The notes under the pieces are model-generated. The model was not told the DNA's origin and ran no database searches. It saw nothing but the letters and a program-made list of their open reading frames with translations. This document shows positions 45,591 through 54,716 of a stretch of DNA of 64,000 nt, piece after piece (position 1 is the stretch's first letter; each line of letters begins with the position of its first letter). A program made the position numbers and the translations under genes. The DNA comes from Paraburkholderia sprentiae WSM5005 (GTDB taxonomy: Bacteria > Pseudomonadota > Gammaproteobacteria > Burkholderiales > Burkholderiaceae), in the NCBI RefSeq assembly GCF_001865575.2, contig NZ_CP017562.2, positions 930,001-994,000 on the forward strand, written 5' to 3'.

Positions 45591-46403
45591 CTATAGGGCG
45601 GTAGGCTCGCCGTCGGTGGCCTTTGCGTTGTCACCGTCGTCGCCGCCTTCGATCTGTTTGGCCGCGCGCAGCAGGATCGCGGCGATGCGGCGCTGCTCGT
45701 CGGCTGGTGCGTTGTCTCGGCGCAGCAGCGCGCTCTTTAGTGCGCGGCGCGCTTCGTTCAGTTCTGGCACCCAGCCACCTTCACTGACATCGGCCGGCGC
45801 TTCGCCGGCAAACGCGCGACGCACGGAATCCATCTTGCGTGCGATATGGGAGAGCCGAGCCAGCATCAGCTCGACGCGCTCGCGGTTCGCGGCCAGATAT
45901 TCGCGGCCCGCCTCCGCCAGCTCGTAGCGTTTGCGATTGCCTTCGAGCTGCACCGTCACGTAGCCGAGTTCCTCCAGGTAGGTCAGCGCCGGGTAGACCA
46001 TGCCGGGGCTCGGGCTGTAGAAACCGTTCGAGCGCGCTTCGAGCGCCTTGATCAGCTCGTAGCCGTGGCTCGGCTGCGTGTCGATCAACGACAGCAGCAA
46101 CAGTTGCAGATCGTCGGAGCTGAATTTGCGGCCGCGCGGGAAAGCTTCGCCGTCGCCGCCGAAGCCACCCGGCGCGCCGCCGAAACCACCGTAGCCCCCA
46201 TGACCGCCATGACCGCCGTGACCGCCGAAGCGTGAGCCACGGCCGCCGAAGCGACGCTCGTGGTGGCGGCCGAACGAGTGAAGCAAGACGTAGAGCAGGA
46301 AGCGGTGGCGGGTATCGGGCGACGCGAAGGCCGCACGGCGTAGGCCGGCGTGACAACGGTCGTGCGTGCCGCGCGGGCTGGAAGAATGATGAGGATGATG
46401 CAT
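45591..46403 (-). CDS. PadR family regulator with His/Gly-rich segment (YqjI-like)
   Basis: A 270-aa repressor. Residues 1-50 are His-rich, residues 53-84 are a GGHGGHGGHGG-type Gly/His linker, and about 95-170 form a PadR winged helix (LLLLSLIDTQPSHGYELI, YSPSPGMVYPALTYLEELGYV). A C-terminal helical domain follows. E. coli YqjI has the same layout, binds nickel and represses the ferric reductase gene yqjH; the SIP reductase here lies directly downstream. Starts at 46403, 46418 and 46436 are possible; the last lies inside the operator, so 46403 was preferred. Confidence 0.88.
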   Translation of the reverse strand: MHHPHHSSSPRGTHDRCHAGLRRAAFASPDTRHRFLLYVLLHSFGRHHERRFGGRGSRFGGHGGHGGHGGYGGFGGAPGGFGGDGEAFPRGRKFSSDDLQLLLLSLIDTQPSHGYELIKALEARSNGFYSPSPGMVYPALTYLEELGYVTVQLEGNRKRYELAEAGREYLAANRERVELMLARLSHIARKMDSVRRAFAGEAPADVSEGGWVPELNEARRALKSALLRRDNAPADEQRRIAAILLRAAKQIEGGDDGDNAKATDGEPTAL

Positions 46404-46426
46404 CTCGGAATCTCGCATGGATGTCG

Positions 46427-46455
46427 TAAGATGCATCTTAAGATATATATCTTAA
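46427..46455. promoter_or_regulatory. Double palindromic PadR operator
   Basis: TAAGATGCATCTTA (46427-46440) is a perfect palindrome and overlaps a second, TTAAGATATATATCTTAA (46438-46455). Both show AAGAT...ATCTT arms in a very AT-rich island of a GC-rich genome, just upstream of the padR start. This matches the AT-rich palindromic operators of PadR proteins and predicts autorepression plus control of the downstream reductase. Confidence 0.75.
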
Positions 46456-46553
46456 GATAGTCTGTCAAACTCTTTTTGCGATGGAGGGGCGCACGACAGA
46501 GTTCTGCGGGAACCTAAGACTCGCGCGAAGCGAGGGCCCTCAGGGCATCAGAG

Positions 46554-46829
46554 TTACGCCCCCACGGCTTTTAACGCTCCTTGATTCGCCAGCAGGGCAT
46601 CGATAAGAGCACGAGCCTTGCGGTCGACGCACGTGAGAGCAACACTTTCCGACTCGTAGGTCACGGCATCGGCTAACTCACCGGTGACGTGCTGTTTTCG
46701 TGTCCTCATACGCAACGACCACGTGACGCGATATGTCAACGCGATTCCATCGGATAGACGGGCCGTCCGCGGCTCGATGTGCGCTTCGATGACGAATCCG
46801 CGATAACGCCCGACAATGTGATGTTTCAT
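46554..46829 (-). CDS. Hypothetical protein, 91 aa
   Basis: A 91-residue soluble protein begins MKHHIVGRYRGFVIEAHIEP, is beta-rich in the first half and ends in a helix (RKARALIDALLANQGAL). It resembles the small conserved proteins of unknown function seen in Burkholderia genomes, with a Y-x-G-F-x-I-x-x-x-I start. The stop is about 98 bases from the PadR operator. No partner is evident. A real gene is likely from codon use; function unknown. Confidence 0.65.
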   Translation of the reverse strand: MKHHIVGRYRGFVIEAHIEPRTARLSDGIALTYRVTWSLRMRTRKQHVTGELADAVTYESESVALTCVDRKARALIDALLANQGALKAVGA

Positions 46830-47286
46830 TGAATGACTTCACCGTTTTTCGAGCATGGTCGTGACAACGGTCGTGCGTGTCCCTGACTTGCTGAATGATC
46901 AGACCGCCATGCGGCCTATCCCCATCGGGACGGCGCTGGCCCGGCGGAAACACGTGTCACGTGCCGTCGGCATGTCGAAAGAAGAAGGGTGAAAACGCAC
47001 CGGTCGGCCGATGAGAACGCAGCGATCGGTTACTCGCCATGATTTCCCTCGTGATGCACGATGATTCGATGCTATGGCGACGAATGTGTGGGTCCAATCG
47101 GCGCCGGCCGGAATGTCGGCTCAGGAATCGCTGATTTCAGTCGTCAGGACTTCCTGAATCGGAGCCGGCATGCAGAACGGCATTCAAGTTCTCGCGACGC
47201 GTTCGGCCCCACGCCGGCGCGCGATTTCCGCTGACGCGGCCTCCCGGCGACCGCGCGAATCTCACGGCCGCGCGTACCGAGCCGCG
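46830..47286. other. Gene-poor stretch
   Basis: About 457 bases between the hypothetical gene and the MFS exporter. It should hold the promoter of the minus-strand gene at 46554-46829, plus a 20-base exact repeat (46860-46879) of a sequence inside padR (46349-46368). Open frames here have no domain or ribosome site. No terminator hairpin for the exporter gene was recognised. Confidence 0.4.
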
Positions 47287-48888
47287 TCAATGCGCGCCGG
47301 CCGCATCCGACCCACCACCGCCCTTGCCCGGCCGCGTGATCCAGATCAGCGGAATGATCAGCACGAAGATGATCGCCGAGACAAAGAAGATGTCGTTCAG
47401 GCCCATCATCGCGGCCTGGGTGTTCACGGTGAAATCGAACAACGCATGCGCCGATTGCGTATTGAGCCGCAGCAGCGACTGCGTAGTGTCGATCTGCTGC
47501 GTGAACAGCGGGTTGTCGACCGACGCCTGCTCAGTGATCCGCGCATGATGCAGTATCGTGCGGTTGTTCCATGCGGTACCCGCGATCGAGGTGCCGACCG
47601 CGCCGCAAAACACCCGCACGAAATTCGACAGACCCGCCGCCGCCGGAATCCGGTGCTGCGGCTGACCTGCGAGGATGATCGCCGTCAGCGGCACGAAGAA
47701 CAGCGCCATCGGAATGCCTTGCAGCAGCGTCGGCAGCACCAGGTGCCACGTGTCGATCTCGATCACGTACTTCGAGCGCATGTAGAACACGATCGCGAAG
47801 CCGACGAACGCAACCGTCGAGATCACGCGCGCATCCGAGCGCGGCAGCACGCGGCCGAGCACCGGCGCAAGAATGATCGCGAAGACGCCGAGCGGTGCGG
47901 TGACGAGACCGGCGTCGACCGAGCGGTAGTTCAGATACTCCTGCATCCATTGCGGCAGCAGCACGAGGTTGCCGAAGAACACGCCGTAGGCGATCGAAAT
48001 CGCGATGGTGCCGCCGAGGAAATTGCGCTGCCCAAAGAGCCGCAGATCGACGATCGGGTGCTCCTCGGTTAGCTCCCATACGAGGAAAAACGCGAAGCTG
48101 ATCAGTGCGACGAGGCCGAGAATCGAGATGACCGGCGACGAGAACCAGTCGAGGTCCTTGCCCTTGTCGAGCATGATCTGCAACGACGCGACCCACGTGA
48201 TCAGCAGACCGAGGCCGACCACGTCGATCGGCGGACGGCGGGTCGGCGATTCACGGGTGCGGTAGATCATCCACGTGACACTCGCCGCGAACAGGCCGAC
48301 CGGAATGTTGATGTAGAAGATCCACGACCAGCTGTAACTGTCCGTGATCCAGCCGCCCAGCAGCGGGCCGGCGATCGGGCCGACGGTGGCGGTCATCGCC
48401 CACAGCGCGAGCGCGGTCGACGATTTCTCTTTCGGATACGAGCCGAGCAGGATCGCTTGCGACAGCGGAATCAGCGGGCCGGCCACCGCGCCCTGGAAAA
48501 CCCGCGCGAGCAGCAGGATCGGCAGCGTCGGCGCGATGCCGCACAGCCATGACGCGAGCGTGAACGAGAGAATCGCGCCGACGAACAGCTTCACCTGGCC
48601 GATGCGCTGCGTAAGCCAGCCGGTCAGCGGAATCGCCACCGCGTTGGCCGCCGCGAACACGGTGATGACCCACGTGCCTTCGTCGACCGATACACCGAGG
48701 TTGCCGGAAATGGTCGGAATCGCGACGTTCGCGATCGACGTATCGAGCACGTTCATGAACGTGGCGAGCGCGACCGCGAACGTCGCGAGCACCAGCCGGC
48801 CGCCTTCGAGAGGCGCGGGCGGCGCCGGTGGCGCGGGAGGCTGAGGCGGCGGCGACGCGGAATTAGGCGCGGCGGTAGGCTGGCTCAA
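47287..48888 (-). CDS. DHA2 family drug exporter (EmrB/QacA type)
   Basis: A 533-aa MFS protein with 14 predicted helices. The N-terminal region ALATFMNVLDTSIANVAIPT is the classic DHA2 motif D1, followed by GWLTQRIGQVKLF (motif A) and GPLLGGWITDSYSWSWIFYI (motif C). It exports hydrophobic toxicants by proton antiport. The start is TTG at 48886-48888, preceded by GGAGA about 9 bases upstream; no ATG lies before helix 1. A Pro/Ala-rich stretch (about residues 5-30) precedes the first helix. No EmrA-like partner is encoded next to it. Confidence 0.9.
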   Translation of the reverse strand: MSQPTAAPNSASPPPQPPAPPAPPAPLEGGRLVLATFAVALATFMNVLDTSIANVAIPTISGNLGVSVDEGTWVITVFAAANAVAIPLTGWLTQRIGQVKLFVGAILSFTLASWLCGIAPTLPILLLARVFQGAVAGPLIPLSQAILLGSYPKEKSSTALALWAMTATVGPIAGPLLGGWITDSYSWSWIFYINIPVGLFAASVTWMIYRTRESPTRRPPIDVVGLGLLITWVASLQIMLDKGKDLDWFSSPVISILGLVALISFAFFLVWELTEEHPIVDLRLFGQRNFLGGTIAISIAYGVFFGNLVLLPQWMQEYLNYRSVDAGLVTAPLGVFAIILAPVLGRVLPRSDARVISTVAFVGFAIVFYMRSKYVIEIDTWHLVLPTLLQGIPMALFFVPLTAIILAGQPQHRIPAAAGLSNFVRVFCGAVGTSIAGTAWNNRTILHHARITEQASVDNPLFTQQIDTTQSLLRLNTQSAHALFDFTVNTQAAMMGLNDIFFVSAIIFVLIIPLIWITRPGKGGGGSDAAGAH

Positions 48889-49173
48889 ACGGTGTTCTCC
48901 GGATGGGTTGCAGCGGACAGTGCGGACGGTGTGGGGACGAACGGCGAGGGCGCGCGATTCGCAATGCATGCTCAGCGCGGGGTGCCGCGCACGACGCGCC
49001 GCGGCGGCGGCCCGTCGATGCGCAAAAGCATACCTGCAATCGCCCGCCGGCGTCGGCCACAGCCGCGGCCCGTGGTGCTTGCGCCGACGCGAGCGCGGCG
49101 CGCGGCGTATGCTCGCGGCTAAGGCTGAGTCACCCGGGCCGGAACACGAAACCACGGAAAAAAGGACACCACC

Positions 49174-49860
49174 ATGAGCTGGCAGGAATTCGAACACGGC
49201 TGGCGGCGCGCGCCGCAAGACGCATCGCAGCGCACGTCGAACGATGCGCCCGCTTCGAGTCTGGTCGTGCTGATGCACGGCGTCGGCAGCAACGCGCGCG
49301 ATCTGATGCCGCTCGCGGACATCTGGAGCGAGGACCTGCCCGGCACGGCGTTCGTGTCGCTCGATGGCACCGATCCGTTCGATGGCGGCTTCGGCGGCCG
49401 CCAGTGGTTTAGCCTGCGCGACGTCAACGAGGCGAACCGCGAGGCGCGCGTCGCCGCCGCCTATACGGCGCTGCGCCGCGTGCTCGATGCCGAACTCGCG
49501 CATTGGCGGTTGTCTTTCGACCGGCTTGCGCTCGTCGGCTTCTCGCAAGGTTCGATCATGGCGCTGCATCACGTCGCGTCGAGCGCGGAGGGCGCGGCGG
49601 GCGTCGTGGCGTATTCGGGGCGGCTCGCCTCGCCCATCGTGTCGTCGAATCGCGCGACGCGGCTCACGCTGGTCCACGGCGAGGACGACCAGGTGATCCC
49701 GGTGCGCGAACTCGAAGCCGCGGCCGAAGCGCTCGACGAAGCCGGCTACCCGGTCGACGCCTACGTGCTGCCCGGCGTCGGCCACACGATCACCGCCGAC
49801 GGGGTCGCGCTCGGCCGTGACGCACTGGAACGCGCTCTGGGTGCACTGTCGCGCGATTGA
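49174..49860 (+). CDS. Carboxylesterase/phospholipase family hydrolase
   Basis: A 228-aa alpha/beta hydrolase of the Abhydrolase_2 (YpfH-like) family. LVVLMHGVGSNARDL forms the oxyanion-hole region. The nucleophile is S124 in GFSQGS, the acid lies in GEDDQVIP (D171 or D172) and the base is H204 in GVGHTI. It is cytosolic with no signal peptide. It is divergent from the MFS exporter with 285 bases between starts. A GGAAAAAAGGA-type ribosome site lies just before the ATG. The natural substrate is unknown. Confidence 0.9.
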   Translation: MSWQEFEHGWRRAPQDASQRTSNDAPASSLVVLMHGVGSNARDLMPLADIWSEDLPGTAFVSLDGTDPFDGGFGGRQWFSLRDVNEANREARVAAAYTALRRVLDAELAHWRLSFDRLALVGFSQGSIMALHHVASSAEGAAGVVAYSGRLASPIVSSNRATRLTLVHGEDDQVIPVRELEAAAEALDEAGYPVDAYVLPGVGHTITADGVALGRDALERALGALSRD

Positions 49861-50047
49861 CACAACCTCAACAGAAAGTAAGCCTAAAGATTCTGATGGA
49901 CTTGCCGTCATACGGGCAATAGCTTGAAAATCACCCCCGCCGCGCGGGAAGCGCAACGCCCCGCCGGGCGTGTCGCGCGGCTTCGGGGTACCGGGGGCGC
50001 ATTTCCACCGCCCAAGACGGCGGATAACGACACATCAGAGCCTGCAT

Positions 50048-51100
50048 ATGGCCACACCGACGCCGCATTACCCGCTCTTCGAGCGACTGTTCCGCCACGC
50101 CGTGGCGGTCGATCTCGGCACGGCCAACACGCTCATCTATACCGACGACGGCGGCATCGTGCTGAACCAGCCGTCCGTCGTGTGCTTCGAGAAACAGCCC
50201 ACGAGCGGATCGAAACGGATCGCCGCGATCGGCGTCGAGGCGCACCAGCTGCTCGGCCGCGCGCCGCGCAATCTGGAAGCGGTGCGGCCGATGCGCCACG
50301 GCGTCATCGCCAATTTCTCCGCCGCCGAACGAATGATCAAACAATTCGTCGACATGGCACGGCCGCGCTCGCTATTCAGCCGGCGCGCGGCATTCACGCT
50401 GTGCGTGCCGGCCGCGGCGACCCACGTCGAGCGCCGCGCGATCCGCGAAGCGGCCGAGGCGGCCGGCGCGTGGAAGGTCAGTCTGATCGGCGAATCGCTT
50501 GCGTCCGCGCTCGGCGCGGGCCTGCCGGTACGCGACGCGACCGGCTCGATGGTGGTCGACATCGGTGGCGGCACCACCGAGGTCGGCGTGCTCGCGCTGG
50601 GTGGCACCGCGTATAGCGGCTCGGTGCGCGTTGGCGGCGACAATTTCGACGCGGCGATCATCAGCTACGTGCGCAATCTGTACGGCGTACTGCTCGGCGA
50701 GCAGACCGCCGAGCACGTGAAGCGAAACATCGGCTCGGCCGTCCACGACGTGCCGCTCGAGCAGATGAACGCGACCGGTCGCAGCGTCGACGACGGCCTG
50801 CCGCGCACGGTGCAACTGAGCAATCGCGATATCGCCGAGGCGATCGAAGGCCCGCTGCGTCAGGTGATCGGCGCGGTCAAACGCGGGCTCGAAATGGCGC
50901 CCGCCGAACTCGTGACGGACATCGCGCACAACGGCATCGTGCTGACCGGTGGCGGTGCGCTACTCAGCCATCTGGGGCGGCGTTTGAGCGAGGAAATCGG
51001 CCTCGACGTGCGCGTCGCCGACGAACCGCTGACCTGCGCGGTGCGCGGCGCGGGCGCGGCGGCCGCGGCGGGCTGGGTGGACGAGGTTGGGGGCGCGTGA
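50048..51100 (+). CDS. MreB-like actin-family protein, orphan paralogue
   Basis: A 350-aa actin-fold protein. The phosphate-1 loop AVDLGTANTLIYT, connecting region VERRAIREAAEAAGA, phosphate-2 loop MVVDIGGGTTEVGVLA and adenosine motif VLTGGGALLSHL are all present, so ATP binding is expected. It differs from housekeeping MreB: the EEPMAAAIGAG block is GESLASALGAG, and no mreC or mreD follows. It is therefore probably a second MreB, perhaps with a specialised cytoskeletal role. ATG 50048 was chosen; upstream in-frame sequence is Arg-rich. Confidence 0.88.
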   Translation: MATPTPHYPLFERLFRHAVAVDLGTANTLIYTDDGGIVLNQPSVVCFEKQPTSGSKRIAAIGVEAHQLLGRAPRNLEAVRPMRHGVIANFSAAERMIKQFVDMARPRSLFSRRAAFTLCVPAAATHVERRAIREAAEAAGAWKVSLIGESLASALGAGLPVRDATGSMVVDIGGGTTEVGVLALGGTAYSGSVRVGGDNFDAAIISYVRNLYGVLLGEQTAEHVKRNIGSAVHDVPLEQMNATGRSVDDGLPRTVQLSNRDIAEAIEGPLRQVIGAVKRGLEMAPAELVTDIAHNGIVLTGGGALLSHLGRRLSEEIGLDVRVADEPLTCAVRGAGAAAAAGWVDEVGGA

Positions 51101-51421
51101 GCGGTGGATAGGGGCTTCACTGCGGGTCCGCAAAAACCCCGGCGTTCGGTGGCTGGGTAAACGGGCTGCTGTTCGATCGACGCTGACAAACACACTCAAT
51201 TAACGAACGCGGCCGCGAACAGAAGCGGCCAGCGTTGCCGCCGCAGCGCTCGCTACGCGTCAGTGGTTTCATCAAGACGCCTGCCCAACGCGTCGCTGCC
51301 GCTTATGTGACAATGCGCATCGCGTCCCGATTTTCAGGACACCGGTACGCTCATTTCCCAATGCCTGTCGCCGGCTTCCCTCGCATTCGCGCGCCGATGC
51401 CGCGCTGTCCGTCTATCACCT
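51101..51421. other. Intergenic stretch without recognised features
   Basis: About 320 bases between the MreB-like gene and the hydrolase. No gene, clear hairpin or strong promoter motif was recognised. It presumably contains the hydrolase promoter. Confidence 0.4.
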
Positions 51422-52282
51422 GTGAATCAATCCGTTCCCGCTTCGTCGCTGTCGTCATCGCCATCCTTCATCGATCTGCGCAGCGGCTTGCGCATGCCTT
51501 ACGTCGAAGCCGGCGAAGGTGGGTTGCTGCTGTTCGTGCACGGCTCGCTGTGCGATTACCGTTACTGGCAGCCGCAGCTAGCCGGTCTGTCGCAGCGCTA
51601 TCGCTGCGTCGCGGTCAGTCTCACGCATTACTGGCCGGTGACCGATAGCGCGGCGGACCTGCCGTTCAGCTGGAGCGTCCACGCGGACGAAGTGGCGGAA
51701 TTCATCGATCGTTTCGGCGCGGGGCCCGCGCATGTAGTCGGGCATTCGCGCGGCGGTTGCGTCGCCTATCATTTCGCGCGACGCCATCCGGAACGCGTGC
51801 GCACGCTGACGCTCGCCGATCCGGGCGGCCCGCTGCAGATCGCCGGACGTCCGCCCACGCGCCTGCCGGAGACGGTCAACGCATTGCGCGCGAAAGCGGC
51901 CCAGCTGATCGAAAGCGGCAAGGTCGAAGCAGGCTTGCAACTGTTCGTCGATTCGGTGAGCCGCCCCGGCTTCTGGACGATGAGCACGCCGGGTTTTCGC
52001 CGCATGGCGACCGACAACGCGCACACGCTTGCGCGGCAATTCCGCGATCCGCTGCCCGCGTACGTGCCCGAGGACGCGGCCGACCTGCGCTGCCCGCTGC
52101 TGCTGATCGACGGCGAGAAGAGTCCCGACATGTTCCACCGCACGGTGACGGCGTTGCAGGGATGGTTGCCGGAGGCGCGCCGCGCAACGGTACGCGGTGC
52201 GTCGCACGGCATGAACCTCGCGCATCCGTCCGCGTTCAATCGTTACGTCGATGAATTCATTCAGACGATGAGCGCGCGCTGA
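51422..52282 (+). CDS. Alpha/beta hydrolase
   Basis: A 286-aa alpha/beta hydrolase-fold protein. LLLFVHGSLCDYRYW is the oxyanion loop. The nucleophile is S109 in VGHSRGG and the base is H262 in GASHGMN; the acid is probably the Asp in LLLIDGEKSPD. The Ser elbow G-H-S-R-G-G is usual for esterase/lipase and epoxide-hydrolase-like proteins, and the specific substrate is unknown. It starts with GTG at 51422. It is convergent with the small gene at 52349. Confidence 0.87.
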   Translation: MNQSVPASSLSSSPSFIDLRSGLRMPYVEAGEGGLLLFVHGSLCDYRYWQPQLAGLSQRYRCVAVSLTHYWPVTDSAADLPFSWSVHADEVAEFIDRFGAGPAHVVGHSRGGCVAYHFARRHPERVRTLTLADPGGPLQIAGRPPTRLPETVNALRAKAAQLIESGKVEAGLQLFVDSVSRPGFWTMSTPGFRRMATDNAHTLARQFRDPLPAYVPEDAADLRCPLLLIDGEKSPDMFHRTVTALQGWLPEARRATVRGASHGMNLAHPSAFNRYVDEFIQTMSAR

Positions 52283-52348
52283 ACGCGTGAAGCGGATGTC
52301 AACGGCAGTCGGCCTGCGCGCGCCGCCGCCGATCGCCGGTTGACTACA

Positions 52349-52750
52349 TCAGGCCTTGCGATGCGCGTCCTTGTCGAGCGCGAGTTCGGCCGCCTCGCCG
52401 ACGAGCCCGTGATAGTACAGATGCACGCCGATCGCGAGCGAGTCGTTGCGAATTTCGTGGAACACCTTCCACGCCTTCGCCGGGTCCTTGAACAGCAGAT
52501 AGTGCGCTTCCTGCGCGATCAGATCCGCTACCTCATGCAGGCCGTGTCCATGCAGCACGTCGACGAGCATGTCGAGGCTGCGATGCGTGCGCGCGTCGGT
52601 GCGCGGATACAGCATGTGCAACACGGCGACGTCCTGCGTCTTCAGCGCTGCCGACAACGCGACGACGATGTCCTGATGGTTGAGCGCGGTGACGGTGTGG
52701 TCTTCGGTATGGACGTGATCCGGAAACAGCGTTTCGAGAGAGACATTCAT
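52349..52750 (-). CDS. Conserved hypothetical protein, 133 aa
   Basis: A soluble, His-rich helical protein beginning MNVSLETLFPDHVHTEDHTV, with segments such as DVAVLHMLYPRTDARTHR and HGLHEVADLIAQEAHYLLFK. No known domain. A GCAGGAAC ribosome site precedes the ATG. The clustered His, Asp and Glu residues might bind metal, but this is speculative. About 30 bases upstream is a terminator-like hairpin reading in the same direction, so expression may be controlled by attenuation. It lies between an alpha/beta hydrolase (convergent) and gltA (divergent). Confidence 0.75.
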   Translation of the reverse strand: MNVSLETLFPDHVHTEDHTVTALNHQDIVVALSAALKTQDVAVLHMLYPRTDARTHRSLDMLVDVLHGHGLHEVADLIAQEAHYLLFKDPAKAWKVFHEIRNDSLAIGVHLYYHGLVGEAAELALDKDAHRKA

Positions 52751-53122
52751 TTCTGTTGTTCCTGCTTTTCTGGGTGATCAAAAAAGCCCGCTTCGAGTCG
52801 CGGGCCGCAAGCATTCATGCACGGACTGAGTATCGCAGATCAATCCGCACCGACGCAGGGTGCCGGCAGCAAAACATTGTTGCGGCCGGTGTTCCGACTT
52901 TCGGGCAACTTTCATTGGCTTCGCCGTGCCGACAACGAATGTTGCACACGCCGAGATGGATTGTTGCCATCAATCGACGCAATCAACGACACGCGGCCCC
53001 GTAGAATGCGCAGCGGAGCCTGAGCATGCCCGTACTTCTTCGAGAGCGCTGCTGTCGCGCCTCGCGGTACGACCGCGACGCATGCCGGCACGTGTGCGGT
53101 ATCAAGCAAAAGGAAGACGTAG
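52751..53122. other. Upstream region of gltA and of the 133-aa gene
   Basis: About 370 bases between two divergent genes. The left part holds the minus-strand hairpin at 52780-52805. The right part should hold the gltA promoter; a good ribosome site (AGGAAGACGTAG) lies just before the gltA ATG at 53123. No protein-coding gene is apparent. Confidence 0.45.
52780..52805 (-). terminator. Rho-independent-type hairpin in the leader of the 133-aa gene
   Basis: Read on the minus strand, GCCCGC and GCGGGC form a 6-bp all-GC stem with an 8-base loop, immediately followed by TTTTTT. It sits about 30 bases upstream of the 52750 start codon and so would stop transcription before the gene, either as an attenuator or as the end of a short RNA made from 52806 onward. 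Confidence 0.6.
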
Positions 53123-54421
53123 ATGAACTCGAAGTCACACGCAACGCTGAGCTTCTCCGACAGCGACCAGACCATCGATCTGCCGATCTATCAGGGCTCG
53201 CTGGGCCCCGACGTCATCGACATCCGCAAGCTGTACGGCCAGACCGGCAAATTCACGTACGACCCGGGCTTCATGTCGACGGCGGCGTGTAATTCGGCGA
53301 TCACCTACATCGACGGCGACAAGGGCGAACTGCTCTACCGCGGCTATCCGATCGACAACCTCGCGCAAAACGCCGACTTCCTCGAAACCTGTTATCTGCT
53401 GCTGAAGGGCGAACTGCCGAACGCGCAGCAGAAAGCCGAGTTCGTGAACACCGTCACGCAACACACGATGGTGCACGAGCAGATGCATTTCTTCTTCCGC
53501 GGCTTCCGTCGCGACGCGCATCCGATGGCGATTCTGGTTGCCGCGGTCGGCGCACTGTCGGCCTTCTATCACGACTCGCTCGATATCACGAACCAGCAGC
53601 ACCGCGACGTATCGGCGATCCGCATGATCGCGAAGCTGCCCACGCTGGTCGCGATGGCGTACAAGTACAGCGTCGGTCAACCGTTCGTGTATCCGAAGAA
53701 CGATCTGTCATACAGCGCGAACTTCATGCGCATGATGTTCGCGAATCCGGCCGAGGAGTACGAGGTCAACGACGTGCTGGTGCGCGCGCTCGACCGCATC
53801 CTGATCCTGCACGCGGACCACGAGCAGAACGCGTCGACGTCGACCGTGCGGCTCGCGGGTTCATCGGGCGCGAATCCGTTCGCATGTATCGCGGCGGGTA
53901 TCGCATGTTTGTGGGGCCCGGCTCATGGCGGTGCAAACGAAGCCGCGCTGAACATGCTCGAAGAAATCGGCTCGGTCGACAACATCCCCGAATTCATCGC
54001 GAAGGTGAAGGACAAGAACTCGGGCGTGAAGCTGATGGGCTTCGGCCACCGGGTCTACAAGAACTACGACCCGCGCGCGAAGCTGATGCGCGAAACCTGC
54101 CACGAAGTGCTCGAAGAACTGGGCCTGCACGACGACCCGCTGTTCAAGCTCGCGATGGCGCTCGAAAAGATCGCGCTCGAAGACGAATACTTCGTGTCGC
54201 GCAAGCTGTATCCGAACGTCGACTTCTACTCGGGTATCGTGCAGCGCGCGCTGGGCATCCCGACGTCGATGTTCACGTGTATCTTCGCGATGGCACGTAC
54301 GGTCGGCTGGATTGCGCAGTGGACCGAAATGATCGCCGATCCCGAGCAGAAGATCGGCCGTCCGCGTCAGCTGTTCGTCGGCGACACGCTGCGTGAAGCG
54401 AAGCCGCTCGCGAAGCGCTAA
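53123..54421 (+). CDS. gltA: Citrate synthase
   Basis: A 432-aa type II (Gram-negative, NADH-sensitive class) citrate synthase. [20 protein letters not shown] and the FQRD-like [20 protein letters not shown] block open the protein. The catalytic His residues are seen in [11 protein letters not shown] and [10 protein letters not shown], and the Asp in [11 protein letters not shown]. It condenses acetyl-CoA and oxaloacetate at the entry of the TCA cycle. It is monocistronic: a strong terminator follows 45 bases after the stop. Confidence 0.97.
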   Translation: MNSKSHATLSFSDSDQTIDLPIYQGSLGPDVIDIRKLYGQTGKFTYDPGFMSTAACNSAITYIDGDKGELLYRGYPIDNLAQNADFLETCYLLLKGELPNAQQKAEFVNTVTQHTMVHEQMHFFFRGFRRDAHPMAILVAAVGALSAFYHDSLDITNQQHRDVSAIRMIAKLPTLVAMAYKYSVGQPFVYPKNDLSYSANFMRMMFANPAEEYEVNDVLVRALDRILILHADHEQNASTSTVRLAGSSGANPFACIAAGIACLWGPAHGGANEAALNMLEEIGSVDNIPEFIAKVKDKNSGVKLMGFGHRVYKNYDPRAKLMRETCHEVLEELGLHDDPLFKLAMALEKIALEDEYFVSRKLYPNVDFYSGIVQRALGIPTSMFTCIFAMARTVGWIAQWTEMIADPEQKIGRPRQLFVGDTLREAKPLAKR

Positions 54422-54465
54422 CAGGCCGGATAGACGCCGGCAATACGTTGATTGAAGGTCCCCGA

Positions 54466-54495
54466 CCCACGGCTCACAAGGCCGTGGGTTTTTTT
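54466..54495 (+). terminator. Rho-independent terminator after gltA
   Basis: CCCACGGC (54466-54473) pairs perfectly with GCCGTGGG (54481-54488) around a 7-base loop and is followed by seven T residues, a canonical intrinsic terminator for gltA. Confidence 0.93.
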
Positions 54496-54716
54496 GCGTT
54501 GCGCGCATTCGCGCCGCCTGCACGTCCTGTGCCACCGCAAATGCCGTCATGAAACGGCAAAAAAAGCCGAAACTCCGACACGATAAGTTCGTCTCACGCG
54601 CACAGAGCCTCTACAATCGGATCGGCCAGCGATCCGGGCGCCGGGCAACCGGGTGGCAAATCCGGGGCGGGACCCGATGTGCAACTGAACGCAGCAGCGA
54701 ACCCATAGGAGCGACC

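Noticed and set aside
54549..54716. ATG start at 54549 for the glucosidase
   Set aside because: It lacks a ribosome site, adds 56 basic low-complexity residues and leaves the AGGAG-TTG signal at 54706-54719 unexplained.
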